From the NCBI GenBank assembly GCA_003648815.1, contig QMPZ01000002.1, positions 1-39,751 on the forward strand: DNA of 39,751 bases. The letters run 5' to 3'. Source of the stretch: Candidatus Aerophobota bacterium (GTDB lineage Bacteria; Aerophobota; Aerophobia; Aerophobales; B47-G16). Shown here piece by piece: positions 16,065 through 24,327 of the stretch (the stretch's first letter is position 1; the number at the start of each line of letters is the position of its first letter). A program made the translations under genes and the position numbers. The notes under the pieces are model-generated. The model was not told the DNA's origin. It saw nothing but the letters and a program-made list of their open reading frames with translations, and did not search any database.

Positions 16065-17276
16065 ATGGTTTCTGCATTGAAGGACAAGAACATCCTTTTA
16101 GGAATAACCGGGAGCATCGCTGCCTACAAGGCGGCTGAGATCATAAGGCTTCTGAGGAAAAGAGGGGCCCAGGTATATCCCATTATGACCAGGGCAGCCA
16201 CTTACTTCGTCCACCCCATCACCTTTCAGACTCTGGCCTCCCGGAGGGTGGTTCTCGAGTTATTCAGGCAGGAGGATAAGATAAAGCATATCTCATTAGC
16301 TGAGCTCGCCGATGCCCTTCTAATTGCTCCAGCCAGCGCTAATATAATAGCCAAGCTCGCCAATGGGATTGCCGATGATATCCTCAGCACCGTCGCCTTA
16401 GCCACCAAGGCCCCTGTGCTCATTGCTCCGGCGATGAATCATCAGATGTATGTCAATCCTATCCTTCAGCAGAACATAGATAAGCTCAAAAGAGTTGGGG
16501 TCAAGTTCATCGGACCGGAGAAGGGCCAGCTGGCCTCGGGCAAGGTGGGCATAGGGCGAATGAGCGAGCCTTCCCGCATCGTGGAGTGCCTGGAAAGCCT
16601 CATTCAATGCAGGGACGAGTTTAAAGGAAAATGCTTTCTGGTGACTGCTGGCCCCACCAGGGAGAGGATAGATGAGGTGCGCTTTATCAGCAATTACTCA
16701 AGCGGGAAGATGGGCTATGCCCTGGCCGAAGAGGGAATATGTCGGGGTGCGAGGATAATTCTCGTCAGCGGTCCCACCTCACTTGTTCCTCCTGCTGAGG
16801 CTGAATTTTATCGCGTGGAATCGGCCGAAGAGATGAGGAAAAAGGTGATGGAAGAATTTGCGCGAGTTGATGGAGTTTTGATGGCAGCGGCGGTTTCGGA
16901 CTTTCGACCTGAAAGGAAAAGGGAGGGCAAGATTAAAAAATCGGTCGGGGAAAGGTTCACCTTGGAGCTGAGGCAAAATCCAGATATTTTAAGCGAGTTG
17001 GGGAAAAGAAAGGAAGGCAAGATCTTGGTGGGATTCTGTGCCGAGACGGAAAACCTGGAAGAGGAGGCAAAGAGGAAGTTGAGGGAGAAGAACCTTGATT
17101 TGATTGTGGCTAATGACATTACCCTGGAAGGAGCCGGTTTCGGCGTGGATACCAACATCGTGGTCCTCATCGATCGATATGGAAACTTAACTCACCTTTC
17201 CAAAAGAAGCAAGAGGGAGGTGGCGAGGGCAGTATGGGACAAAATAAAGGAGATAACGAAAAATCTTTATAGATGA
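16065..17276 (+). CDS. coaBC: bifunctional phosphopantothenoylcysteine decarboxylase/synthetase
   Basis: A 403-residue CoaBC (Dfp). The N-terminal flavoprotein half (CoaC) has ITGSIAAYK, the active-site histidine in KHISLAELADALL, and PAMNHQMY. The C-terminal half (CoaB) has VTAGPTRERIDEVRFISNYSSG and GFCAET. Together they turn phosphopantothenate and cysteine into phosphopantetheine with CTP. The flap motif reads LASGKVGIGRM, with serine at 158 where the E. coli enzyme has the catalytic cysteine. panC, for an earlier step of the same pathway, lies separately at 34327. It ends the recJ operon. Confidence 0.93.
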   Translation: MVSALKDKNILLGITGSIAAYKAAEIIRLLRKRGAQVYPIMTRAATYFVHPITFQTLASRRVVLELFRQEDKIKHISLAELADALLIAPASANIIAKLANGIADDILSTVALATKAPVLIAPAMNHQMYVNPILQQNIDKLKRVGVKFIGPEKGQLASGKVGIGRMSEPSRIVECLESLIQCRDEFKGKCFLVTAGPTRERIDEVRFISNYSSGKMGYALAEEGICRGARIILVSGPTSLVPPAEAEFYRVESAEEMRKKVMEEFARVDGVLMAAAVSDFRPERKREGKIKKSVGERFTLELRQNPDILSELGKRKEGKILVGFCAETENLEEEAKRKLREKNLDLIVANDITLEGAGFGVDTNIVVLIDRYGNLTHLSKRSKREVARAVWDKIKEITKNLYR

Positions 17277-17331
17277 ATTTTCTCTCCGCCTCATCAATTC
17301 TGGTAAAATTAAAGAAAAAATACCAACCTAA

Positions 17332-17359
17332 TTGACTAAACGCTAAAGTTCGCTAAAAT
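17332..17359 (+). promoter_or_regulatory. promoter of the AAA+/VWA/SPFH cassette, with 10-bp tandem repeat
   Basis: TTGACT (17332-17337), 16 bp, TAAAAT (17354-17359). The spacer and -10 contain a near-perfect tandem repeat, CGCTAAAGTT at 17341 and CGCTAAAATT at 17351, which could be an operator. It lies in the only gap between coaBC and the cassette (17277-17397). Confidence 0.55.
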
Positions 17360-17397
17360 TATAGTGGTAAGAATTACCGTCTCCTTCCTAAAAGAAG

Positions 17398-17961
17398 ATG
17401 GCAAAGTATATCGTCAGGACAGGAAAAGGTAGAACTTTCCTGTTTCTGGTAAAAAGAAAAAATGAGCTTATAGGGCATATCGACTATGACTTCATCCTGA
17501 GAGGAGGAATCCTTCCCGTAAGATCTAAGATAATGGCCTGTGGAAAGATAGCGGGATGGGTTGAGACCTTTTACCCCTCGATTTCCTGCATCAGGGTCTA
17601 CAACAAGAGAAGAGAAGAGGTCGCCTATCTGGAAAGATCTAACAGGTTAAGAATAGACGGTGTATATGTTTCGTTTAGCAGGCTATCCAAGGAGGAGACG
17701 ATTCTCGTTGAGGAAAGGGAGGGGAGGGGAAAGCTCAAGGAAAGGCTGGAAAAAACAGGTTTAACACATTCTTACCTCCTCGAGGACTCAAAGATTAAGG
17801 GAAGGGTCTATTGCTTTGCCAGAGAGAGCGATATATCCACCCTTCTTTATACCAGCACTGACATTGAAGCTGGCATCGATGAGCTTTTGCGGTTTTTACC
17901 CTTAGCCATAGCGAGGAGAGTCTTCGAGCAGGAGTTCATAAGGAGGTTTATGGGAAGATAG
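17398..17961 (+). CDS. orphan protein, stand-alone copy of the N-terminal domain of the AAA+ protein at 18957
   Basis: A 187-residue protein I do not recognise from any named family. It has no signal peptide or clear membrane helix; the first ~100 residues look beta-rich and the last 40 helical. Hand alignment with residues 1-175 of the AAA+ protein two genes downstream gives LPV at 39-41 against 37-39, G-[KR]-[IL]-x-x-W-x4-YP at 49-60 against 55-66, and an ungapped stretch at 104-144 against 105-145 with 12 identities out of 41, followed by IE, LLxFL and R matches. It probably binds the same partner as the ATPase or forms a complex with it. First gene of the cassette, 16 bp before the next. 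The start lacks a strong ribosome site. Confidence 0.7.
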   Translation: MAKYIVRTGKGRTFLFLVKRKNELIGHIDYDFILRGGILPVRSKIMACGKIAGWVETFYPSISCIRVYNKRREEVAYLERSNRLRIDGVYVSFSRLSKEETILVEEREGRGKLKERLEKTGLTHSYLLEDSKIKGRVYCFARESDISTLLYTSTDIEAGIDELLRFLPLAIARRVFEQEFIRRFMGR

Positions 17962-17977
17962 CTTCCCTTGAGCAAAG

Positions 17978-18922
17978 ATGAAGATAAAGGAACTTCATGA
18001 TGAGTTAGGGGAAGGTATAGGCGTATATATAGACAGCAAGTTTTTTGAGATAAGGATAAAGGAAGCTTGTCAGTCAAGAATCTACGGAGATGATAGCGAC
18101 TGCCGGGCAATCATATGGGTTGAAAGCGGCAGAAAAATCTATAGATATTTTAAAGTATTTACCGAGAGAATTACCCGTCTCTTTGAGATAAGCATCAAGG
18201 ATAAAGAAGAGGATTTTATCAGATATTTGAGCAGGGGCTTTGAAAAGAGCTTCGGACCCGGAAGAATGAGGATAAATCCGACTTATAAGGGATTGGAGGA
18301 ACTAAGGAAATATGCTGCCAGAAAGGCTATAAAATATGGCCTTCTGACAGAGGTGCTCGGCTGGGCCACTCTTATGATAGCTACCTGTGCGGATCTTAAG
18401 GTTATGGCGGTGATTATGGGCTTTTATTTCGTATTCGGAGATGTCATTTGTGGTCTTCTCGTTTCCTGGTTAGCTGATCTGGGCACATTTACCTCTCCTT
18501 TCTTTCAGATTGGTGCCTTTCCTGCGGGAAGGCGTCTCTTGAAAAGATATATCTCACTCAATGAAGGCCTGTTAGCTCATTTTAAGAGAAGGGGGAAAAG
18601 AATAAAGGGGCTTGAGGAAAGATTTTTAAAAACGCAGGATGATGTAGAAAAAAAGTCATCTTTGAGTAGACTCTTGGAAAGAGAAAACGAGAGGTTAGCT
18701 AAGGAATGGGAACCTGTGGCTCTGTCCTTCGCAAAATGCAACGAGTTCAAGGGACTCATCGTGGAGTATAAGGGAAGATATCGGGATTCCTTTGCCTTTT
18801 GCAATTACATAGTCAACGGAATAGAACCTGAGGGGGAGGAACTGGACGTATGGCACATCCCGATAGAGGGACCGGAGGAGGAAGGGGAAGGAAGCGATTT
18901 TGATAAGATCTGGGAGGAATGA
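17978..18922 (+). CDS. orphan two-TM protein of the AAA+/VWA cassette
   Basis: 314 residues, family not recognised. An N-terminal soluble part (1-118) is followed by two adjacent hydrophobic segments (about 120-138 and 140-166, containing VMAVIMGFYFVFGDVICGLL), a short linker, a charged predicted coiled-coil region (about 185-240), and an acidic tail ending GSDFDKIWEE. The layout suggests a hairpin membrane anchor with both ends on the cytoplasmic side. It would tether the following AAA+ and VWA proteins to the membrane, which is inference from context. It lies 16 bp after the small orphan and 34 bp before the ATPase. Confidence 0.65.
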   Translation: MKIKELHDELGEGIGVYIDSKFFEIRIKEACQSRIYGDDSDCRAIIWVESGRKIYRYFKVFTERITRLFEISIKDKEEDFIRYLSRGFEKSFGPGRMRINPTYKGLEELRKYAARKAIKYGLLTEVLGWATLMIATCADLKVMAVIMGFYFVFGDVICGLLVSWLADLGTFTSPFFQIGAFPAGRRLLKRYISLNEGLLAHFKRRGKRIKGLEERFLKTQDDVEKKSSLSRLLERENERLAKEWEPVALSFAKCNEFKGLIVEYKGRYRDSFAFCNYIVNGIEPEGEELDVWHIPIEGPEEEGEGSDFDKIWEE

Positions 18923-18956
18923 ATGCGGTCAAAAATAGCAAAGGGGGAAGGTAAAG

Positions 18957-20384
18957 ATGAAAAGATGCATAGTGGAGTTTAAGGAAAAATCTGCTCTGAT
19001 CAAGGACCTTTCCTCGGAAAAGATGATAAAGCTGGATTTTCCTCCTCTTACGGAGAAGATATATCTTCCTGTGCATTACCATATAGATATGGTCGAAGGA
19101 GCTCATCTGAAGAGGATTGGTAGGTTGAGCGTCTGGATGGCTGAAAACTACCCCATAGAGGATTATCACATAAGGATGGTGAGTCGCAACAGGACAACAT
19201 ATCTATCCTTCAAGGATGAGCAGACCTTAGTTCTCAAGTCAGCATCCGACGTCTACGAGATAATGGTCATCGACGAGCGAAAACTGAACAGAAGGCAAAG
19301 GGAAAAGCTTAAGAAAAACGGCTTCTTTAAGGGCTATGACATCAAAAGGAACGTAAGTGTGGGAAGTTTTTATCTCTTCAGGAAGGAGTCCAGGATCAGA
19401 GGACTTCTGGAGATAGAGGAGGCATTTGACCTTCTCGACTTTCTTTCCTTAATCGTGCTGGACAGGTTAATGGAGGAACTGAAGGACAAGGAGGCTAAGG
19501 TCTCCAAGTCCGTTGAGGTGCCGAAGGAGGCTAAGGAAGGAAGGTACAGGAACTTTGTCCTCCTGAACTACCCGGTCAACAGGGTAACTGAAGCTGTGGA
19601 GTACGTGGATCAAAGGGGGGAGTGGGAGCTCTTCTGTGAACTGATGGATAAGGGAAAGCCCGTGCTTTTGAACGGACCGACTGGCTGTGGAAAGAGCACG
19701 ATGATCAAGTACTACGCTTATATAAATAACCTGCCCTTTTATATGTCTCCCACCGGAAACAGGGAAACGACCATGGATGACATAGTTGGCTCCTGGGTTC
19801 CTGCTGATCCAAAGCCCATAAAGGCGCCAGGAGCTTTGATTTTAGCTATGGTCCACAATGGCATATTCTACTTTGAGGAGATAGGGCCCGTGGATCCCGG
19901 TGTACTGTACGGCCTGCACGGCGTTCTGGATGACAGAAAAATAACGGTTCAGTCACAGTATGGGTTTGAGGTCATCGAAGGGGGAGAAAATTTTAAGATA
20001 GTCTCCTCGGGAAACCTGGACAGCAAATATACCTCCATTGAGCTCAGCGATGCCTTTCTCGAGAGGTGGGCTCAGATAAGGATGGATTATCCGGACAAGG
20101 AAGGCACCATCAAGATACTAAAGTCAAGGGCACCCAAGGTGGATGATAAGATAGCCGAGATGATAACCGATTTACTTTTTGACTTCAGAGAGGTGCTGAA
20201 GGGCTATAGAAGAGATATGGGACTCAGAGGAGCTGTTGAGGTCTGTCAGGCAGCTCAAAACGCCAACCAACCCCTCAAGAAGCTGATAGAAGTACATATG
20301 CTCAACCCGAAGTCCACCTATGAGAGCGATAGGACCCTGTACAAGAAACTGATGGAGAAGATCGACAAGAGAGTGAGGAGGTGA
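18957..20384 (+). CDS. MoxR/NorQ-like AAA+ ATPase with an added N-terminal domain
   Basis: 475 residues. Residues 1-175 form an extra domain shared with the 187-residue orphan at 17398; about 210-475 is an AAA_5-type ATPase. Visible elements: Walker A GPTGCGKST at 240-248, Walker B as FYFEE at 304-308 (glutamate where the first aspartate is usual), sensor 1 region SSGN about 360-363, arginine finger context FLERW about 377-381, and sensor 2 GLRGAVE about 432-438. GSWVPAD and the loop with GVLDDRKIT are like NorQ/CbbQ. Such ATPases are usually 260-350 residues and work as rings with a VWA partner, encoded here 6 bp downstream. No membrane segment. The client is unknown. Confidence 0.85.
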   Translation: MKRCIVEFKEKSALIKDLSSEKMIKLDFPPLTEKIYLPVHYHIDMVEGAHLKRIGRLSVWMAENYPIEDYHIRMVSRNRTTYLSFKDEQTLVLKSASDVYEIMVIDERKLNRRQREKLKKNGFFKGYDIKRNVSVGSFYLFRKESRIRGLLEIEEAFDLLDFLSLIVLDRLMEELKDKEAKVSKSVEVPKEAKEGRYRNFVLLNYPVNRVTEAVEYVDQRGEWELFCELMDKGKPVLLNGPTGCGKSTMIKYYAYINNLPFYMSPTGNRETTMDDIVGSWVPADPKPIKAPGALILAMVHNGIFYFEEIGPVDPGVLYGLHGVLDDRKITVQSQYGFEVIEGGENFKIVSSGNLDSKYTSIELSDAFLERWAQIRMDYPDKEGTIKILKSRAPKVDDKIAEMITDLLFDFREVLKGYRRDMGLRGAVEVCQAAQNANQPLKKLIEVHMLNPKSTYESDRTLYKKLMEKIDKRVRR

Positions 20385-20390
20385 TAAGAG

Positions 20391-22409
20391 GTGGCCAATT
20401 GTGAAAAGATAAGAGAGGAGCTTAAAAGAATAGTGGATTTTAGAATAGGTGAAGGAGCGAGCAGAAGACATCCTCTCATTTTCAATAAGAGGACTTTCCT
20501 TCCCGCTCTCACCGGAGCGGCCATCTTTACCGATGGTGAGAAGATATATCTTCCCCTTCAGTTTAGTCTTTGCCGGGATGAGTCGGACAATCAGATGATG
20601 GTCGCCAACGCGGTAAGGCATGAGTCGGACCATATAAAGGAGTTCATCAAGCTACACAGAAAAATAAGCGGTTCTGATAAGTACAACCCCAAGTATGTAA
20701 ATCGATTCTTGGAGGATTTCTTTCTTCAGGACCACTTCAGGGAAAATTCCACCCTTGCCCATGAGATATTCAACATAGTCGAGGACAACAGGATAGACCG
20801 CAGGGCCAGAGAGGAACTTCCTGGACTGAGGCGGTTTTCAGAGGAGAAGGAAAGACGAGTGTATCTTTCCAGACGGCCAAGTCCGAAGTATTTGCTGAAG
20901 AAGGGAAGGAAGCTGGACGCCTTCAGGGAGTTCTTCTTAGAGAAGACCCTGCTCGATGAGACCGTTGACGAGGTACCTGAGGAGTATCAGAAGCTTTTGA
21001 AGGAATGCGTGGATATTGCTCGATCAGCTGAGGGTAAGGACATTTATGCTTCCTTTGCCGCGACCAAGAAGATCTATGACAAGTTCAAGGAAAACTTTGA
21101 CATAAAGGGGCCGATGACTTCCCTTCCCCCCTTTGGTGGCCGGGGTCATGATAAGATGTATCCCGGTATTCCGAGAAGGTACAGGGGTTCTGTAAAGCCA
21201 GGGGAAGGAAGAGGAGAAGAGGAAAGGAAGGCCGGACAGGGGGAAGGAGAGAAGATAAAAAAGGAAGAAAATAGAAAGGAGGGGATGAGAAGTTCTGAGG
21301 AGGCCAAGGAGATTGAGCGGGAAAAGGAGATGAGAAGAGAGGACCAAGCTAAGGCAGACAGGGAAAAGAAAGGAAGAGAAAAGGGGCAGAGAAAGGAAGA
21401 GGGAAAGAGAGAAAAGAGAAAAGAGGGGGAAGGTGAGCAGGATGAAAAAGAGAAATCCTTCAGGGACCAGATGGATGAAGGAAAGAGAACTGAGAAAAGA
21501 AGTGAAGATTTAAATAGCAGATATGATCCTCATAGAAGCAGACCCCTCATTAGACTGGTGCCGAAGCCAACTCCTGGGGTAAACTTAAAAGTTCCCAAAC
21601 CCTCTCTTTACGATGTGAGGGAATCGCAGAGGATAATAAATAAGTACGATGGTGAGATCAGGGCTATTGAAAGTTATTTTAAGAAGCTGGAGGAAAGATA
21701 TCGGGGAAAGAAGATGGCAAAGGAGGGGGAGGAGATAGATATAGGGGAGTATGTGCAGGCGGAGTTAGAATATGAGGCCACGGGGGTAAGGCCGGCGAAA
21801 AAGAAGATATTCCGGAAGAGAGCCCCTGTTAAGAGGAAGGTAGCCTGGGCGATATTAGCTGATATAAGTGCCTCTACGGGATTCGGGTTCGGATACAGGG
21901 TAATTGATTCCATCAAGGAAGCTCTCCTGATCCAGGGAGAAGCACTGAGCTATTCGGGTTATCCCTTTGGCATCTTCGCCTTCCACTCGGGTGGGAATAC
22001 CTTGAGGGAACTGATGGAATACAAGGATACAGTGTATGTGATAAAGGATTTCGGGGAGGATTACACCCCTGAGAACAGGGCAAGGGTGATGTCTCTTTAT
22101 CCCTACGGAGGGACGTTGATGGTGAATGCGATAAAGTATGTGTCCGACAAGCTCAAGAAAATAGAGGGCAGACCAAAGGGTCTGTCCATAATAACTGATG
22201 GAGAACCGGACGTTCCGGAAGAGGTGAGAGCTCTCCTCCAGAAACTGCCGGAGGATGGAATTCTTCCCTTCCTGTTCGTCATCGGCTCAGAGCACGAGAA
22301 GTTTGCCAGGTCACTTATGTCTGAGTACGTGATCATAAAGAAAGACAAAATAAAGGAGCTACCGAATGAGGTGCTGAGAATATTTACCACCTATGGAATT
22401 ATGAAATAA
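20391..22409 (+). CDS. NorD/CobT-like VWA protein with N-terminal HExxH motif
   Basis: 672 residues in three parts. The N-terminal region (1-240) has HESDH at 77-81 and the NorD-type motif NIVEDNRID at 128-136 followed by PGLRRF. The middle (about 265-385) is a highly charged, K/E/R/G-rich low-complexity linker. The C-terminal VWA domain has an intact MIDAS: DISAS at 491-495, GGT at 573-575 and TDGEPD at 602-607. VWA proteins of this type (NorD, CbbO, CobT) link a MoxR-type ATPase to its client. The HExxH plus downstream ED resembles a gluzincin arrangement, so a metallopeptidase activity is possible but unproven. The start is GTG at 20391, just after the ATPase gene. Confidence 0.82.
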   Translation: MANCEKIREELKRIVDFRIGEGASRRHPLIFNKRTFLPALTGAAIFTDGEKIYLPLQFSLCRDESDNQMMVANAVRHESDHIKEFIKLHRKISGSDKYNPKYVNRFLEDFFLQDHFRENSTLAHEIFNIVEDNRIDRRAREELPGLRRFSEEKERRVYLSRRPSPKYLLKKGRKLDAFREFFLEKTLLDETVDEVPEEYQKLLKECVDIARSAEGKDIYASFAATKKIYDKFKENFDIKGPMTSLPPFGGRGHDKMYPGIPRRYRGSVKPGEGRGEEERKAGQGEGEKIKKEENRKEGMRSSEEAKEIEREKEMRREDQAKADREKKGREKGQRKEEGKREKRKEGEGEQDEKEKSFRDQMDEGKRTEKRSEDLNSRYDPHRSRPLIRLVPKPTPGVNLKVPKPSLYDVRESQRIINKYDGEIRAIESYFKKLEERYRGKKMAKEGEEIDIGEYVQAELEYEATGVRPAKKKIFRKRAPVKRKVAWAILADISASTGFGFGYRVIDSIKEALLIQGEALSYSGYPFGIFAFHSGGNTLRELMEYKDTVYVIKDFGEDYTPENRARVMSLYPYGGTLMVNAIKYVSDKLKKIEGRPKGLSIITDGEPDVPEEVRALLQKLPEDGILPFLFVIGSEHEKFARSLMSEYVIIKKDKIKELPNEVLRIFTTYGIMK

Positions 22410-22430
22410 AAAGATGGAGAGGAAAGATAA

Positions 22431-23363
22431 ATGAACAAAAAAAGGATTGCCTTGTGGATGGTGTTGGCAATCATCTTTATATGGCTCCTGTCCGGGATGT
22501 ATATCGTTCATCCAAATGAGGAGGGAGTGGTAAGGCGCTGGGGTAAATATACGGTTTCTACGGGTCCCGGAATGCATTATCACATTCCATGGCCTGTGGA
22601 AAGGGTAGATAAGGTAGCGGTGACCAAAATTGAGAAGATGGAGATCGGCTACCGGACGATAAAGAAGGGTCCTCCAGCAATTTATGAGCCTGTGGAGGAG
22701 GAAGCTTTAATGCTGACAGGGGACATGAACATAGTCGAGCTATGGTTCATAGTTCAATACAGGATTAAGGATGCTAAAAAATATCTTTTTAACATCAGAG
22801 GTCCTCAACAGATGATAAAGGATGCCGCAGAGGCATCGATGAGGCAGGTCGTCGGGGACAGAGGCGTTGACGAGGCATTGACCATTGGCAAGGAGGAAAT
22901 CCAGGAAGCTGTGGCGGAAAAACTTCAGGAGATTCTGGACTTGTACGAAAGCGGCATAGAGGTGGTTACGGTGAAGCTACAGGATGTTCATCCTCCTGGA
23001 GAGGTGAAGGCGGCCTTTGAGGCGGTTGCAAGTGCAAAGGAGACCAGAGAGCGATTGGTCAACGAAGCCCTGGGAAAATATAATCAGGAGATTCCCAGAG
23101 CTAAGGGTGAGGCGGAGAAGATAATAAGGCAGGCAGAGGCATACGCTGTGGAGAGGATAAGACGTGCTGAAGGCGATGCAAATAGATTCTTGGCCAGGCT
23201 GAGGGAATACAGAAAGGCCAAACAGGTTACGAAGGACAGGCTGTATCTCGAGACGATGCGGGAGATTCTGCCCGACATCGAAAAGATAGTTATACCTGAG
23301 GAGGAAGGGTTCATAAAGTTCTTGAACCTTAGGGGGAAAGGTTTGGAAGGTTCATCCAAGTGA
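22431..23363 (+). CDS. hflK: HflK-like SPFH/band 7 membrane protein
   Basis: 310 residues. One N-terminal transmembrane helix (about 6-24) then a band 7 domain opening YIVHPNEEGVVRRWGKY with GPGMHYHIPWPVERV, and the HflK-type stretch LMLTGDMNIVELWFIVQYR. A long helical tail rich in A/E/R (about 200-270) follows. HflK and HflC form large membrane cages that enclose and modulate FtsH protease in E. coli. Here the neighbours are an AAA+/VWA pair instead of hflX or ftsH. 21 bp after the VWA gene, 11 bp before the hflC-like gene. Confidence 0.88.
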   Translation: MNKKRIALWMVLAIIFIWLLSGMYIVHPNEEGVVRRWGKYTVSTGPGMHYHIPWPVERVDKVAVTKIEKMEIGYRTIKKGPPAIYEPVEEEALMLTGDMNIVELWFIVQYRIKDAKKYLFNIRGPQQMIKDAAEASMRQVVGDRGVDEALTIGKEEIQEAVAEKLQEILDLYESGIEVVTVKLQDVHPPGEVKAAFEAVASAKETRERLVNEALGKYNQEIPRAKGEAEKIIRQAEAYAVERIRRAEGDANRFLARLREYRKAKQVTKDRLYLETMREILPDIEKIVIPEEEGFIKFLNLRGKGLEGSSK

Positions 23364-23374
23364 GGTGAAAAGAC

Positions 23375-24307
23375 ATGAGCAAATTGAGAATAATTGAATT
23401 TATCATAGCCATAATCGGTCTTCTCACGCTTAACAGTGCCCTTTTTACGGTTGACGAGACAAATCAGGTGGTGGTCACTCAGCTTGGGAAACCGATTAAG
23501 GTGATAAAAGAGCCGGGTCTATACGTGAAGATTCCCTTTATTCAAAAGGCGAACAAATTTGAGGATAGGCTATTGGGCTATGATGTGGAGGCAAGAAGGT
23601 GCGTTACCAAGGACAAAAAGTACATCTTCCTCAACAACTACGCCAGATGGAGGATAGTCGATCCACTTTTATTTATGAAGACGGTGAGAAACGAGGCAGG
23701 AGCGCAGGCAAGACTGGACGATATAATTTACGCTGCTGTAAGGACTGAGGTGGGAAAGCACAATTTCATAGATGTCTTGAGGACCTCAAATAGAAAGATG
23801 TTGGCAGTAGAGCCTCTTCTGAAAAGGGAAAAAGAGGAAGAGAAGGTGGAGGTGGGAAGGGAAAAGATAATGCTCGATGCTACAAGGAGAGCTAATCAGA
23901 TAGCTAAGAGGTACGGGATAAAGGTAGTGGATGTGAGGATAAAGAGGGCGGACCTGCCCGAGGCAAACACCCATGCCGTATTTGCCAGGATGAAGGCGGA
24001 AAGAGAGAGAATATCAAATAGATATATATCCGAGGGAGAAGGGGAAAGGGCAAAGATATTAGGGGAAATGGAAAAGGAGCTGGCACGGATTCGCGCGGAG
24101 GCTTACAAGACAGCTCAACAGATAAAGGGAAAAGCAGATGCCACAGCCACCAGGATCTACGCAGAGGCTTACAAACAGGATCCGGATTTCTTTAATTTCC
24201 TGAAGACCCTCGAGACCTATAAGGAGACACTTCCGAAGAAGACAACAATTGTGGTTCCCTTAAGTTCAAAGTTCTTCAAGTATCTCACTCCAGAGGAGGA
24301 AGAGTAA
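23375..24307 (+). CDS. hflC: HflC-like SPFH/band 7 membrane protein
   Basis: 310 residues. N-terminal transmembrane helix (about 5-23), then VDETNQVVVTQLGKPI and EPGLYVKIPFIQ, the classic HflC opening, followed by KDKKYIFLNNYARWRI. A charged insert (KREKEEEKVEVG) lies near 150, then KVVDVRIKRADLPEA and a helical tail with EGEGERAKILGE typical of HflC. It is expected to assemble with the preceding HflK-like protein at the inner membrane. 20 bp before tmk, so both ends are tied into one operon. Confidence 0.9.
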   Translation: MSKLRIIEFIIAIIGLLTLNSALFTVDETNQVVVTQLGKPIKVIKEPGLYVKIPFIQKANKFEDRLLGYDVEARRCVTKDKKYIFLNNYARWRIVDPLLFMKTVRNEAGAQARLDDIIYAAVRTEVGKHNFIDVLRTSNRKMLAVEPLLKREKEEEKVEVGREKIMLDATRRANQIAKRYGIKVVDVRIKRADLPEANTHAVFARMKAERERISNRYISEGEGERAKILGEMEKELARIRAEAYKTAQQIKGKADATATRIYAEAYKQDPDFFNFLKTLETYKETLPKKTTIVVPLSSKFFKYLTPEEEE

Positions 24308-24327
24308 ACCTTTCCTTCTTTAAAGAG

